DNA of 64,000 bases from Manihot esculenta (GCF_001659605.2 NC_035170.2:2356001-2420000); one strand, 5' to 3'. Positions 22,241 through 34,174 are shown, counted from the first letter of the stretch. Notes: a model not told the origin generated them from the sequence alone. Translations and numbers: made by a program.

Positions 22241-22374
22241 ACATCATTATAACGTTAAGAACAAAAAGTACCCGCAAGTTATAAAGCGAAACATGCAAAA
22301 CTCAGATCTTCAACACCGTAGCAAAGCTGTGATGCATTAAAAATCACAGAATAAAAAGGAGAAAAGAATTTCAC

Positions 22375-22872
22375 CTCAGAATCAGTAATTTGATATCGGA
22401 CAACAAATACAGAGCGTCGCCTCCTTGAATTATTATCGGAATTAACCTGTCCCCCGACATAGCCATTTCGACCATTAGCTTTCCCTTCACCAACTCTCGA
22501 ACCGTGCCTCGACACGGACCTCCCTCTTCTCTGCGACACACTGACTTTATCCCCAGAGCTGACATCATCAATTCTCGAATAAGAACGGCCTCGATCAGCA
22601 GAACTGAAGAACTGAACAGCGAGATCGTCGAGAGTAACATCCGGGAAACCCAATCCCCTAACAGTGTTGACGAACTTCCCTCTTGGAAGGGGCGTGTCGC
22701 CAGATAAGTTATCCCCTGATGGAGGCAAAGGCCGGGAGAAACGGCTGAGGCTCCGAGAGCGGTGGTGAGCCGAGGAGCTTTGATTGGAAGAAGAGGAGTC
22801 ATCGGTGGACGAAGCAGAGGATTTCGCAATGGGGGTTCGCTTGGTGGTGGACCTGAACGCCGAAGTGGCCAT
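22375..22872 (-). pseudogene. Captured first exon of a Ser/Arg-rich plant protein
   Basis: 166 codons from the ATG at 22872 to a GT donor at 22374. The frame begins MATSAFRSTTKRTPIAKSSA, then Ser-rich RSRSLSRFSRPLPP, PRGKFVNTVRGLGFPDVTLD and a basic stretch with SRRRRS ending VRYQITDSE. Similar MATSAF..KRTPI / LSRFSRP / RGKFVNTVRG proteins of unknown function are familiar from other plants. The ATG is about 15 bp inside the right inverted repeat, so transcription from the repeat could produce a chimeric transcript. The exon remains open; later exons were not identified with confidence. Confidence 0.6.
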
Positions 22873-23007
22873 TTGGGAAGAAGCATGGGTATTTTAGTCT
22901 TTTAATTAAAATTAACGGTAACTTAACTGAATCTAACGGGAGAGGCCAATGGTATAGATTTTAAAAATCACAGTGACTAAATTGATGATTTTTTAAAACA
23001 GAGAGAC

Positions 23008-23534
23008 AAATTCTGAAGGATTGAATCGTGGAAGACTCATGCTTAAAGTCGATGTAAAATCTTGGGTATTTTGCGAACCAGTCAATAGAGAGGTGATCAC
23101 TCAATGATCACTGTGTTGGTTTGTTTAGTTACTTTAAATGGCTTGTCTACTTTTTAGCTTGTAATCTGACTATAGATAAGCGTGGGCTGTCTTACTTGCA
23201 ATCAAGAAGTTACATTTTCGGCGATAAAGAGAAGCATGGAGAAAATAACTTGACAAGTTTATTATTTGGAGCTATATATTTACTTAATCAGACGTCCCAT
23301 TTCATAATGCTTCTTTTGTTAAGGCAATAGAACAGAAGCTTTTCTTCTTTGTTGAATCATGTGTTTATTCCCCATGCTTTTGCCATGTTATTTTCAAAGC
23401 ATGGAAGTTAATCTACCAACTCCACCCCATGGCCTGGCATGTAGGATATTGATATGCCTTTAACTTGTTCTTAAGTTTGCACTGGATAGAGACTCTATTT
23501 CTCCTATTTTTGGTGTTGAAGTTTTATTTTTCAG
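23008..23534 (+). other. PRA1-linked duplicated flank, copy 2
   Basis: Same sequence as 33645-34174, without the TRIM found in copy 1. It joins the Pack-MULE right end at about 23008. Non-coding. Confidence 0.65.
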
Positions 23535-24149
23535 TTTTGCAGCTACTTTCAGTGAAAAGGTGACAAGAACAGTAAGAAAGTTCTCTCCACATTTGGCAGC
23601 AAAGATGAGGCCTCCTCACATGTTAGTTGATGCTCAGTTGCTTTTCTATGTTTTTTTCTCGCGATAGAAATTATGCTTACCACACTTGTATTTACAGGCC
23701 TGTCATTCGTGACCGTCCTTCATCCAAAAAATCAGTATACATCTGTGGCCAACCTCGTGGGGTGTTTGTCTTCTTATTCTCAGCTGGTAGTTAGATTTCT
23801 CAAAACTTTATTCTCAATCAGTAGTTCAGTACTGATCTGTAATGGTTCTATGAATTTTGCCTGATCAAATGATTTTCTTTTCTCAGCCAGTTTTATTCTG
23901 TGGTGCACTTCTGGCACTCTGCTGTTTGTTTTATGGGCATTTGGCATCGGCCTCCTTGGTAAATTCTTCATCCTATAGATAATGCTTTGAATAATTCCTC
24001 GCATGATATTTCAGTTTTAATGAGCCAGTATATTGTTGCTTGCAGTTACAGTTCTTCATGCAAGTGTCAGGACACCTAATCTGAAGGCACGCCTCAACAC
24101 ATTCCGGGAAGAATTTCGTGCTGTGTGGCGCAATTATAGTGAGCTGTGA
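23535..24149 (+). pseudogene. PRA1.A-type gene fragment, copy 2
   Basis: All four 3' exons in order: 23535-23621, 23698-23786, 23887-23958 and 24046-24149, each with GT-AG borders, ending NYSEL and TGA. Exon B has Asp in place of Gly (VIRDRPSS), and exon C reads ILWCTSG where copies 3 and 4 read ILWFTSG. The N-terminal exons are absent. The introns are short and free of insertions, so this copy shows the pre-insertion state for RT-A. Confidence 0.78.
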
Positions 24150-25697
24150 CTGCTCATGGAGTTGAAGTGTACCACTCCATCCCTGATTCGCAACTTCAAT
24201 TTCAGTTAAGTTGCAAGTATTCTTTGTACATATAAATATTGTCAATTCATTCGATGGAGGATGTTAGAAAAAAGAAAAAAATTATTCTGCTTGATTTTCT
24301 TTTTTCCCCTTCTGTGTTATGAAGTTCTCAGATATTTTTCTTAAATAACTTTGACCTTCTTCTGTGATTTACCTGGAGTTCGAATGTCAAAGAAAGAACT
24401 GTCGTTTTATTATCCATTTTATTTCTTATTGTTATTATTTTTTTTGTTGCATCTATTTATTTGGATGAGGAGCTTGTTTGAATCTTGGACTAATATCAAA
24501 TTTAAGACAAATAGTTTGTACTGTTCTCCTCTTCTACTGTATCAGGGTATGCCATAATTCATTAGCTCTCCTCTTTGGCAACTTGTCTGGATCGGTTCTT
24601 CATGAACCAAATCACATCTAAAACATAAATATAATGTGTTTTTTTTTTTTTAAATTATGTTCAGTAACACCAATTTAATTTGCCTGAAAAGACAAGTAAT
24701 GACTTGATCATTCATCTCATTAACTTCTTAGAGGGACAAGGCAAGTGACAGGAGCCACACATGGCCATAAAGGTAAATACACAAGCATGGACTTTGAAGA
24801 GAAACCTGAGATGAATATATATAAGTTTAACTCAGGAAAACCCCTTACAAACTAACCGGTCGCCCAATCCAAATCTGAAAAAAACCAAACTCACTGTCTA
24901 TACTGCGAAAAAGAGATCTTTGTCCTGAAGTATAAATGAACTTTACTGTTTTTGAGTTATTATTCAAAATTTGTCTAAAAAAAAAAATATCGAACTGATT
25001 CGATTTTTAGGTGAGTTAAATTCGAATTTAATTTTTAAATTCACTTAGTAAATGATTTAAATTTGAGCTCTATAATATTTGATTTGTTAAAACTCGTGAA
25101 CTTAATTCGTTTTCGAGTTTATAAATAAGCTCACTAACAGACTTACGAACAGTTTTATTAAATAAACTGAAATTAATATTATAAAAAAATAAATTAGTTT
25201 TACATATATTTTTATAAATCAAATTTAAATTTATTAAAATTTAATTTTATATAATTTAATTATATTTTTAAAACTTACATATATTCAAACTCTTAAAATT
25301 TAAGAATTCACTTTTTTATAAATTTATGAGTTAATTTATATATATAATTAAATTTAATTTAATTTATATATATAATTAAATTAAGTTTATTTTTTATAAA
25401 TTTACGAGTTAATTTGTATATATAAATAAATTAAATTATTTGTAAATTAAAATTTATTATATAAATAAATTAAATTATTTATAAAATATTAAAGATTAAA
25501 TTCAATAAAAATTTAATTTGTCTAAATTCATTTACTATATGAGTTAAATTTAAATTTATCAATATTTGATTCAAATTCGAAACGAGTAAAATTTAAATTT
25601 AATTTAAATTTAAATTTTTTTTAATGAATCTAGTTTGAGTTCTTTAAATCTCATCTTGACTCTATTTATTTAGATCTGTACCCTCGCCCTCGCCCTC

Positions 25698-25924
25698 GCC
25701 CGTCACAATATCCAAATCCAACTTTTCTGAGTTAGCTAGAAATAGCCACCATTGAAAGAATCTCTCATATCTCCTACAAAACTCAAAAGTAACAATAAGT
25801 TGAGGAGTTGCCGGTCACAATACCTACAAATCCAACTTTTTCTAATTAGCTAGAAATAGCCGCCGCTCACAGAACCTCTCAGATATTTTTAAAAATTCAA
25901 AGGTAACAACAAGCTGAGAGGGGT
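25698..25924. repeat. Two-copy tandem repeat of about 112 bp
   Basis: Both copies share GTCACAATA, AATCCAACTTTT, TTAGCTAGAAATAGCC and AACAA(T/G)..GAG and are about 80 percent alike by eye. Confidence 0.75.
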
Positions 25925-27130
25925 GCAATCGATCAGAAACATGATCCATGCACCTTCGGGCTCTGAACCACGAGGGGACCGACTACGAGAGACACTGAGG
26001 TTACACTTACAATTTCGAAAATATACTATTTGTCAATATTTATTTATCATTAATAAAATTTTATCAAATAAAAAAAATATCATTTTAAATAAAGGGACGA
26101 TTATATTTAATAAATTTTTTATTTAAAATATGAACAATTAAAGTGATATAACGATAAATTTATTTAAAAAAATATCAATTCTAAAATTTAATAAAAATTT
26201 ACAATCATTCAAAATTAAAGTCAGTTAAAAAACATTTAAATGTGAAAACTGAAGAGATTGAACCACCTGCAAACAGTCATAAGAATGCAACTATTAAAAA
26301 ATAAAAAATTTCGTCACAAAAATCAAAAAGTGAGGAAAAGCTAAAATTTCAACAATAAACTATACTCTCAGAATTTTCCACAATAAAATCGTAACTAATA
26401 AAATTTTGAGATTGAAACAAAAACTCATCAATTTGATAAAACCAACTGAAATTATCCAAACTTTACAAATCTCGGCGGAACAGAATTGCCAAAATCATGC
26501 AATCACAGTCTTGTCGGTCTATTTCAGCAGCCGGTCTATTTCAGCCGCGAAAATCTCCATATAACCCAGTTTCCTACATAAATAACAAAAAATTATATTT
26601 TCCACATAAATAATAAAAAATAGTCAATTTTTCATATTGAAACTTTACAATAAATACAGTACCATCATTTCCAATAAACTTATTTCACCGTTTCAAAAGT
26701 TACCAAATATTTAAATAAATTTTAATTCTCATAGAATCCAACAATATAACTTATATTTTCTTTCAAATAAATAAAAATTAATTATACAACCAAGAATTTC
26801 TTTTCCTATATCTTTAAAATTAACATTATTAAATTGTCAATTTTTAGATTAAAAGCCACTTTTTATCTAAAATTATATATTATATTGAGAAGACTAATAG
26901 CATTAATTATTATTATTTCTTTTCATTTTTACTTTATATCTCCTAGACACGGTAATTAATTTTATTATTTTCCAAACTTATTTTATTATTTTTCTTTCAC
27001 TTTCTTTTAGTTACGTCACTTTTGAAATAATTACAATAAACTCGAGCTCTTATGAAAATAAATTATCATTATATTAATATTTGTATTTATTTTTATTTGT
27101 TAATTGTATACACTTTAATTATTTATACAT

Positions 27131-27219
27131 AATTTTTTATTATAAAAATTTTGTCTAGTATAATTTTTATTATAAAAATTTTGTCTAGTATAATTTTTTA
27201 TTATAAAAATTTTGTCTAG
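27131..27219. repeat. 30-bp tandem repeat, three copies
   Basis: TTATTATAAAAATTTTGTCT recurs at exact 30-bp spacing. Confidence 0.88.
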
Positions 27220-27640
27220 TTATATTAAGTTTATTTTATAGAAAATTAAATTTATTTTATTTGCAACTTTTTATTTTTTTTAAATTTCTATTAGATGCTC
27301 GTAGAAATAAATGTTACAATTTTTTTATTATAATAAAATTGTATCTTTATTTTATTTATATATAATAAATTTTACTGTCAAATTAATTTAATTTTTTTAA
27401 TATTGTGATTATAAGCGTATATATATTTAATATTGTGCATTTTTTTATATATTTATACTAATAAATAATTTATTATTAATATTTAAAGATAATAGCGGGT
27501 TGAATACTCAATCTAATTAAATTTATTTTAAATTCGATTAAAATTTATTATTAATTTATTTAAAAAATATTTAAATTCATTTATTTTGTGAAGTTTAAAA
27601 CTTTATCTAATTTGACTTCCCTCGAAACTTTTTTTAAAAA

Positions 27641-28020
27641 TTTATATCAATAACATAAATATTTAATTTGCATTAAAAAGACAAGTAAAGATGGAGAAGA
27701 ATAGAGTTTGAGTCATAATTTCATACTAGAAATTGACTGAAATGTCTAATAATCAACGTACAATAAGTCAAAAACGTGTTTCATTTCCATTGCCATGTAA
27801 CAACAAAAACGTGTTTCTCTATTTGATATTATTTATTTTATATTTTAATAATTTTTATAAAATTATATAAAACTTTTATTTTTTTAAAATAATAATTATT
27901 TTAATTAAAAAATTTAATTTCTTTATTCCAAAAAAAGAAATTATTATAAATACCAAATGCTTACCCTGATTTTTTAATAACTCAACTCCCTATCTTCATC
28001 ATCAAAATTTGCTAAAGAGA
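27641..28020 (+). other. Type II RLP 5' flank (RLP2)
   Basis: Same family as 21345-21664 and 47516-48265, with an internal deletion after AAAAAGACAAGTAA. Non-coding; carries the RLP2 promoter. Confidence 0.65.
27942..27952 (+). promoter_or_regulatory. Putative TATA box of RLP2
   Basis: TATTATAAATA, 69-79 bp before the ATG at 28021; conserved with RLP1 and RLP3. Confidence 0.5.
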
Positions 28021-30912
28021 ATGGCTAATCTACTTTGGTTTGCTCACTCTATCTGCCTTCTTTTGTTTCACTTGCATTTTCAAGCTTTCCCTTCTCTATC
28101 TTTTTCTTTCAATTCCTCCTCTGCAGCCATACAGTGCCAATATGATCAGAGTCTTGCCTTACTCCAATTCAAGACATCGTTATCCGTTAAAAGTGCTCCT
28201 TCTCCCTGGAGCTTCCTTCACCACCCTAAGCCTTATCTCAAGACAGAGTCTTGGAAAGAGGGCACTGATTGCTGTTGGTGGGATGGGATTACATGTGATA
28301 TGGAAACGGGTAATGTAATTGGCCTTCACCTTTCTAATAGCTTCTTGTATGGTCCTATCTATTCTAACAATCCTCTTTTCTCTCTTCGCCATCTCCGAAA
28401 ACTCGACTTGTCTTTAAATGATTTCAACCACTCTCGAATTGTTCCTCAGTTTGGCCAGTTTTCCAAGTTAACACATCTTAATCTAAGCTATTCTGGTTTT
28501 GTGGGTCAAATTCCTTCAGAAATTACTTACCTGTCAGGTTTGCTATCTCTTGATCTTTCTTGGAATTATGATTTGATATCAGAAACCACTATTTTTACCA
28601 AGCTTGTTCAAAACCTAACCCAATTACGGGAATTGGACTTGAGTGAAGTAAACATGTCTGTGGTTGCACCTAGTTCCTTGATGAATTTGTCTTCTTCTTT
28701 GACATCTCTCAAACTTGAATTTTGTGAAATGCAAGGAAAAATCCCCGATATCAGTCGTCTATCTAAATTGGTTTCACTTGATCTTTCTTGGAATTTTGGT
28801 GGTTTGACAATAGAACCAATGATTTTTGACAAGCTTGATAGAAATCTAACCAAGATAAGAGACTTAGCCTTCGGAGATGTAAACATGTCCATGGTTGAAC
28901 CTAGTTCTTTGATGAATATCTCTTCTTATTTATCATCACTTGGACTTCGATATTGTGAATTGAAAGGGAAATTTCCAGACAACATAATTCAACGATCAAA
29001 CCTCCAACTGCTTGATTTATTGGGTAATGAAGATCTCAACGGTTCCTTACCTCGGCATAACTGGAATAATTCTCTCAGGTCTTTGTCTCTTTCTTTGACA
29101 CAAATTACAATATATTTGGACCATGATTTTATCAGTAATTTGAAGTCTTTAGAAACTTTGGAGCTCTGTCAATGCAATTTTAGAGTTTCAAATTTGAAAT
29201 TTTTGGGTATGTTGACTCGACTCATTACGTTGGATATCTCCTTTAATAATTTCAGTGGTCAAATTCCATCTTCACTTGGAAGTCTTAAGCAGCTCTCTTA
29301 TTTATACCTTTCCGATAACAATTTCAGTGGTGAGATTCCCTCCTCTTTTAAAAACCTTAAACAACTTCAGGAATTGTGGCTCCAAAATAACCATTGTAGT
29401 GGTCCCATTCCTCATTATTTTACAAACTTCACACTACTTTATGTTTTATATTTATCAAATAATAAATTCACAGGCCCCATCCCTTTCCAAGTAGGCGGGT
29501 TTTCAAGTCTAATATCCCTATATTTATCTAATAACTTATTAAATGCAACAATACCACCCTCTGTGTTTATCCTACCTCAGTTGCGCTATTTATTGCTCGA
29601 CAATAACCAGCTCACCGGTCGTTTAGGTCCATTCCAAGAAAATCCATTGGTTCATATTGATTTGAGCAATAACAAGTTGTATGGCTTCATTCCAAGCTCA
29701 ATTTTCAAACTTGTGGACTTGAATGTTCTCATTCTTTCATCCAATAAATTGATAGGAGAAGTTTCTTCAGCAGTTTGCAACCTAAATTCTCTCAAAATTC
29801 TTGACTTGTCAAACAACAGTTTGAACGGCTTCATCCCACAATGTTTGGGAAATTTCAGCAATGATCTCTCGGTGCTGCATTTGGGCACGAACAATTTCCA
29901 AGGAACCATCCCTGAGACGTTTTCAGCAAGAGGCAGCTTGAGATATTTGAACTTCAATGGCAATCAATTGCAAAGGAGAATCCCTCTGTCCATTTCTAAT
30001 TGTAGAAATTTGGAGATTTTAGATCTTGGAAACAATAATATAGATGACTCATTCCCCCATTTCTTGGAAACTCTTCCGGAGCTGCAAATTCTAATTCTGA
30101 AATCCAATAAACTCCATGGATTTGTGAAAGGGTCCTCTACCAATTATTCCTTCTCAAAGCTGCGAATGTTTGACCTCTCCGATAACATGTTGAGCGGGCC
30201 ATTACCTTCAGGGTATTTCAATAATTTCAAAGCAATGATGAACTTTGATGTCAAGATGGAGTACATGAGGACACCAAATTTTTCTTACGATTATTCTGTG
30301 CGTCTGACACTCAAAGGAGTTGAGATTGAGTTGGTGAGAATCCAAACACTTCTTACAACCATTGATTTGTCAGGCAACAAATTCACAGGGGAGATCCCAC
30401 AGTCTATTGGAAAGCTTAAAGCACTTAAGTTGCTCAACTTTTCTCACAATCAACTCACGGGCAATATTCAACCATCATTGAGGGAATCGTCCAATTTGGA
30501 ATCACTAGACCTCTCTTCAAATTTTCTTGTTGGAAGGATTCCTATGCAGTTGACAGATTTAACATTTCTGCAAGTATTTCGGGTTTCAGATAATCGACTT
30601 GAAGGACCCATACCTGAAGGAAAGCAGTTCAACACATTTGATAAAAGTTCATATGAAGGAAATTTGGGATTGTGTGGATTTCCACTAGAAAAATGCAATA
30701 ATGGGGAGAGGCAAAAACCAGAAATATCCAAGGAAGATGATTCCAATTCTAAATTTGGATTTGGGTGGCAACCTGTAGTGGCAGGGTATGGATGTGGAGT
30801 AATATTTGGTATTGCAATGGGATATCGTGTGTTTAAAACAAGAAAACCAATATGGTTTGTGAGGATAGTTGAAGGACAAAGACGTGCAAAGCCAAAAAGA
30901 TTCAAAAACTAG
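28021..30912 (+). CDS. RLP2: Cf-9-type LRR receptor-like protein
   Basis: A 963-residue intact single-exon frame. The ATG at 28021 is chosen because the frame upstream has no ATG and a signal peptide starts here (MANLLWFAHSICLLLFHLHF). Domains: N-terminal cap with CQYDQSLALLQFK and CCWWDGITCD (about 35-85), about 27 LRRs, an island loop near residues 728-775 (FDVKMEYM), more LRRs, cap LCGFPLEKC, an acidic juxtamembrane stretch, one membrane helix with repeated small residues (about 917-937), and a short basic tail ending KPKRFKN. No kinase. Family members are plasma-membrane immune or developmental receptors that pair with SOBIR1/BAK1-type kinases; the ligand cannot be deduced. It has a longer central LRR block than RLP3 (HYFTNFTLLYVLYLSNNKF). 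It is the only surviving type II gene here. Confidence 0.93.
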   Translation: MANLLWFAHSICLLLFHLHFQAFPSLSFSFNSSSAAIQCQYDQSLALLQFKTSLSVKSAPSPWSFLHHPKPYLKTESWKEGTDCCWWDGITCDMETGNVIGLHLSNSFLYGPIYSNNPLFSLRHLRKLDLSLNDFNHSRIVPQFGQFSKLTHLNLSYSGFVGQIPSEITYLSGLLSLDLSWNYDLISETTIFTKLVQNLTQLRELDLSEVNMSVVAPSSLMNLSSSLTSLKLEFCEMQGKIPDISRLSKLVSLDLSWNFGGLTIEPMIFDKLDRNLTKIRDLAFGDVNMSMVEPSSLMNISSYLSSLGLRYCELKGKFPDNIIQRSNLQLLDLLGNEDLNGSLPRHNWNNSLRSLSLSLTQITIYLDHDFISNLKSLETLELCQCNFRVSNLKFLGMLTRLITLDISFNNFSGQIPSSLGSLKQLSYLYLSDNNFSGEIPSSFKNLKQLQELWLQNNHCSGPIPHYFTNFTLLYVLYLSNNKFTGPIPFQVGGFSSLISLYLSNNLLNATIPPSVFILPQLRYLLLDNNQLTGRLGPFQENPLVHIDLSNNKLYGFIPSSIFKLVDLNVLILSSNKLIGEVSSAVCNLNSLKILDLSNNSLNGFIPQCLGNFSNDLSVLHLGTNNFQGTIPETFSARGSLRYLNFNGNQLQRRIPLSISNCRNLEILDLGNNNIDDSFPHFLETLPELQILILKSNKLHGFVKGSSTNYSFSKLRMFDLSDNMLSGPLPSGYFNNFKAMMNFDVKMEYMRTPNFSYDYSVRLTLKGVEIELVRIQTLLTTIDLSGNKFTGEIPQSIGKLKALKLLNFSHNQLTGNIQPSLRESSNLESLDLSSNFLVGRIPMQLTDLTFLQVFRVSDNRLEGPIPEGKQFNTFDKSSYEGNLGLCGFPLEKCNNGERQKPEISKEDDSNSKFGFGWQPVVAGYGCGVIFGIAMGYRVFKTRKPIWFVRIVEGQRRAKPKRFKN

Positions 30913-30931
30913 GATTTCTTGGTATTTACAG

Positions 30932-31027
30932 GTAATGTTTTGTAATATCTGTTTCTTTGCATTCTTTTTAACATGAGTTTCTTACAATTCTTCTTTTTCT
31001 TTTTTCATGAAATTTCTAACATGTTAG
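30932..31027 (+). other. Putative 3' UTR intron of RLP2
   Basis: Donor GGTAATGTTTTG and acceptor TTCTAACATGTTAG, as in RLP1 and RLP3. Confidence 0.45.
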
Positions 31028-32540
31028 GTAGATGAAGAATAAGTGAGCAGATGCAAAATGAAGATACAGATCGGACATGAATGCAGTGGAAAACATAGCA
31101 TTATATTTCTTTTTCTTTTTTTTTTCTTTTAAAAATATTGTCTTTTTAATATGTATAAAAAATTAAAATGAAATTATTCATCGTCACTATTTAAACTTTT
31201 ACATATATATTGACTTCAAAAAAAAAAAAAACTTTTACATATATATAGAGGGAGGAGAATTAATAAAATAATCTCAATTTCAATTATTATATAATTAAAA
31301 TAATTATTTCAATTTATTTAAAAATTATTTAAAATAAGAGAATTAATAAAAAGAATAATTAAATTAAATTCATGCAAAATCTTAATTTCAATTAGGAGGA
31401 TAATGTGAATATATATTATCAATGACCTCTCAAAGGAGTTTATGAAATCTTTAGCAAGTTTCTTTGTGAATTTATATTAATTTTTATGTTTACTTTTAAT
31501 TCCATAATTAATAATAAATTTAGTATATTATCTTTAAAACATTGTATGTTATAAGATATTTAAGCAATACGAATTAAATAACTTGATGTATTATAGTATA
31601 CAGTGAATATATAAACATGAAAATGTGAGACAAAATTTGAAAAAAATTAATAATATTTAATTTATTAAGATTATTATTTTGATTATTAAATATTTTTTTA
31701 AAAGTGATTGCAGAAAGATAATTTTAATAAAATTTAATATATAATTAATACTTATAGATTTAGTTTAACAGTTAGCGTATCTCTCGGGTTTTATTCCCTA
31801 ATCTTCAATTTTCAATTTCAAAAACTAGAGAGAAAGGTATAATTTAGTTTTGAAAAATAAAACTTGTAATGGGAGTTTTTCTTTTTGTAATTTTTATGAT
31901 GTGTTAATTTTTATTGTTTAAGAAAGGGAAAATTTTATGAAATTATGTAAAGATTTTAAACAGAAAAATTATTTTTTGATCTATTAATTTTAGGACTGAG
32001 CATTCGGTCGGTTTGGTTTTAAATCGAACCGAATAGAATAAATTGAAAATTAAAATTTTAGTATTTATAAAAATCGAACCGAACTGATTTTAATGAAAAA
32101 TTAAATCGAATTGAATCAGTCTGATTTAATTTGATTCTGTTCGGTTTGATCGTTTTTGATTTTTAATAAATTTTTTACTTTTACACTGTTTTAAAATTTA
32201 ATTAAAATATTTTAATCTTAATATCATATAATTTTTCTATATTAATAAAAATAATATATTATTATCATTAATTGGTTCGTTTTGATTTTTTTAATTTTTT
32301 TCTGATCAAAACTGAAGCGAACTGAAATAACCGAAATTTTTAAAATTAAAAACCGAACCGAATTGAAATTAATAAAAAATCGAACTGAATTTTTAAATTA
32401 ATTCGATTCGATTGGTTTTTTCAATTTGAATCGAATACTGATCATCCCTAATTAATTTAATAGTTTTAAAAATAAAACTTTTTAAATATTTTTAAAAATT
32501 TCCAATAACTATATTTCAACCTTTTTAGCCTAGTTTAAGA
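31028..32540. other. RLP2 3' flank, no gene
   Basis: Homologous to 16064-17520 after RLP1. Homology stops at about 32540, where unrelated GC-richer sequence begins. Confidence 0.65.
31991..32450. mobile_element. hAT-like MITE, RLP2 flank
   Basis: 460 bp between perfect 8-bp copies ATTAATTT (31983-31990 and 32451-32458). Ends TAGGACTGAGCATTCGG and CGAATACTGATCATCCCTA are imperfect inverted repeats. Same site and family as the MITE at 16979. Confidence 0.75.
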
Positions 32541-32544
32541 AATA

Positions 32545-33529
32545 AAGAGGATCGAGTGAAACAAGAGGATCGAGTTGGGGGCAAGCATACGAGAGTTATT
32601 CTGAAGTATCTGAAAACCTCGACGGAGAGAAAGGAAAGGTCAGCCCAAACTCACGCTGTTTGACAAAGAAAATTGAGCTGCGGTCCTTCTGAGGATCAAT
32701 AAGGCCAGAGGGAGGAGGATCAGTAAGAACGATCCTTTTGTTGCGAAGAGGAGCCCTAATCCGAAACAGATGAGTGATATTGGACTCTAGGTTCAGTACA
32801 TCAGGAAGTTTGGGACCTTCCATTATAGAGCAGAAGACCTACCTTAGAGATAATTTCGCAAGAAAACAGGAGAAATGAAGCACACGGAGGGCGAACGGAG
32901 AAAAAGAGTTCTGCAAAGTTTCGAAGTTATTTTTTGAATTTTGAAGACAGTAAAGCAAGGAAGAGACATTTTGATGGGAAAGTCCTAGAGTTGCGCGATC
33001 ATAATGAATTATAGGGATTTACCCCCTTATCACTCATGCAATAACTGCTGAGGAGGTAAAGGGGCAATTGATAACCGTCAGGCTTCACCACCCCAGGATG
33101 AGGTCAGGCCCGAGAAGACAGTATCGGCCTAAAACCCATGAAGCCTTTAGGGCCGACTAGTCCAGCGCCTTCAGCCCTGATCCAGACACGTGGAGTGGAC
33201 CAGGTCACTCATAAGCCCAAGTCCAGTAAGAGGAAGCTCAGCCTGGTGAGGTGACAAGAGGAAGGACAACGAGCCCAGTCACTTTGCATCCTTATCCGCA
33301 TGCGCGCCGAAGGGAATTAAATGGTCGACTTGCGTGGAGAGAGCGTCTGACGATTTTGTACGTACGGACCTGTGTGACAGAGGCAGGTGGAGGCAGGTGG
33401 CACTGTAGCAGGGAGGCCGTTAGATATCACTAGCAGACAAAAGAAAAAGGAATAAAGGGAAAGGAACTCCTTCCTCTCTATCTAAACTTACAACAATTAC
33501 TGTAAATGCTATTCTTTGATTTCGGAACA
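32545..33529. mobile_element. Probable fragment of a Ty3/gypsy element (3' end)
   Basis: A GC-richer block with no match to the paralogous flanks, so it is an insertion. A purine-rich tract (GAGGAGGTAAAGGGGCAAT, about 33051-33068) is followed by TGATAACCGTCAGG at 33069, which looks like a polypurine tract and LTR start. A possible LTR end GGAACA lies near 33529. A minus-strand frame (32596-32823, MEGPKLPDVLNLE..) is open but not recognised. No target duplication or second LTR was found. Confidence 0.4.
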
Positions 33530-34174
33530 TTAAAGTGTATATATATTTAATATTGTGCATTTGCTGTTGCATGTCAAAAGAATTAAAGGTATGCCTTTAG
33601 AAACATCTAAGTTGTTACTCTTGTGTCATAGAGTATATGTGCATGTAAATTCTGAAGGATTAAATCGTTGAAGACTCATGCTTAAAGTCCATGTAAAAGC
33701 TTGGGTAATTTGCGAACCAGTCAATAGAGAGGTGATCACTCAATGATCACTGTGTTGGTTTGTTTAGTTACTTCAAATGCCTTGTCTACTTTTTAGCTTG
33801 TAATCTGACTATGAGATAAGCGTGGGCTGTCTTACTTGCAATCAAGAAATTACATTTTCTGCGATAAAGAGAAGCATGGAGAAAATAACTTGGCAATTTT
33901 ATTATTTGGAGCTATATATTTACTTAATCAGACATCCCATTTCATAATGCTTTTTTTGTTAAGGTAATAGCACAGACGCGTTTCTTCTTTGTTGAATCAT
34001 GTGTTTGTTCCCCATGTTTTTGCCATGTTGTTTTCAAAGCATGGAAGTTAATCTACCAACTCCACCCCATGTCCTGGCATGTAGGATATGCATATGCCTT
34101 TAACTTGTTCTTAAGTTTGCAGTGGATAGAGACTCTATTTTTCCTTTTTTTGGTGCTGAAGGTTTATTTTTCAG
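33530..34174 (+). other. PRA1-linked duplicated flank, copy 3
   Basis: From 33569 it repeats the sequence at the start of the window, here without the TRIM. Non-coding. Confidence 0.7.

Larger units (their letters stand above)
21665..23007 (-). mobile_element. Pack-MULE-like element with captured host sequence
   Basis: Long inverted repeats, about 120 bp, at 21712-21833 and 22887-23007 share AAAAAATCATCAATTTAGTC, TATACCATTGG and TTTTAATTAAAAGACTAAAA. The left end begins GGGTAAACTACAATTTAGTC at the point where it leaves RLP flank homology. The right repeat lacks about 45 terminal bases and joins PRA1-linked sequence directly, so that end was lost. No transposase is present. The interior holds host-like coding pieces on the minus strand (22375-22872 and about 22004-22240). 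Structure and captured exons fit Mutator-like Pack-MULEs; a clear 9-bp target duplication cannot be shown because the right end is truncated. Confidence 0.68.
24150..27640. other. AT-rich intergenic sequence, no gene
   Basis: Up to about 24600 it matches the PRA1 3' flank of the other copies. Near 24680 a short AAAGACAAGTAATGACTTG match to RLP 5' flanks appears, perhaps a remnant of a lost type I gene. The rest is AT-rich with small repeats and a CCTCGCC microsatellite at 25680. No coding frame is supported. Confidence 0.55.

Noticed and set aside
25923..26126. 67-codon frame starting MQSIRNMIHAPSGSEPRGD
   Set aside because: No homology recognised and it runs into simple AT-rich sequence.
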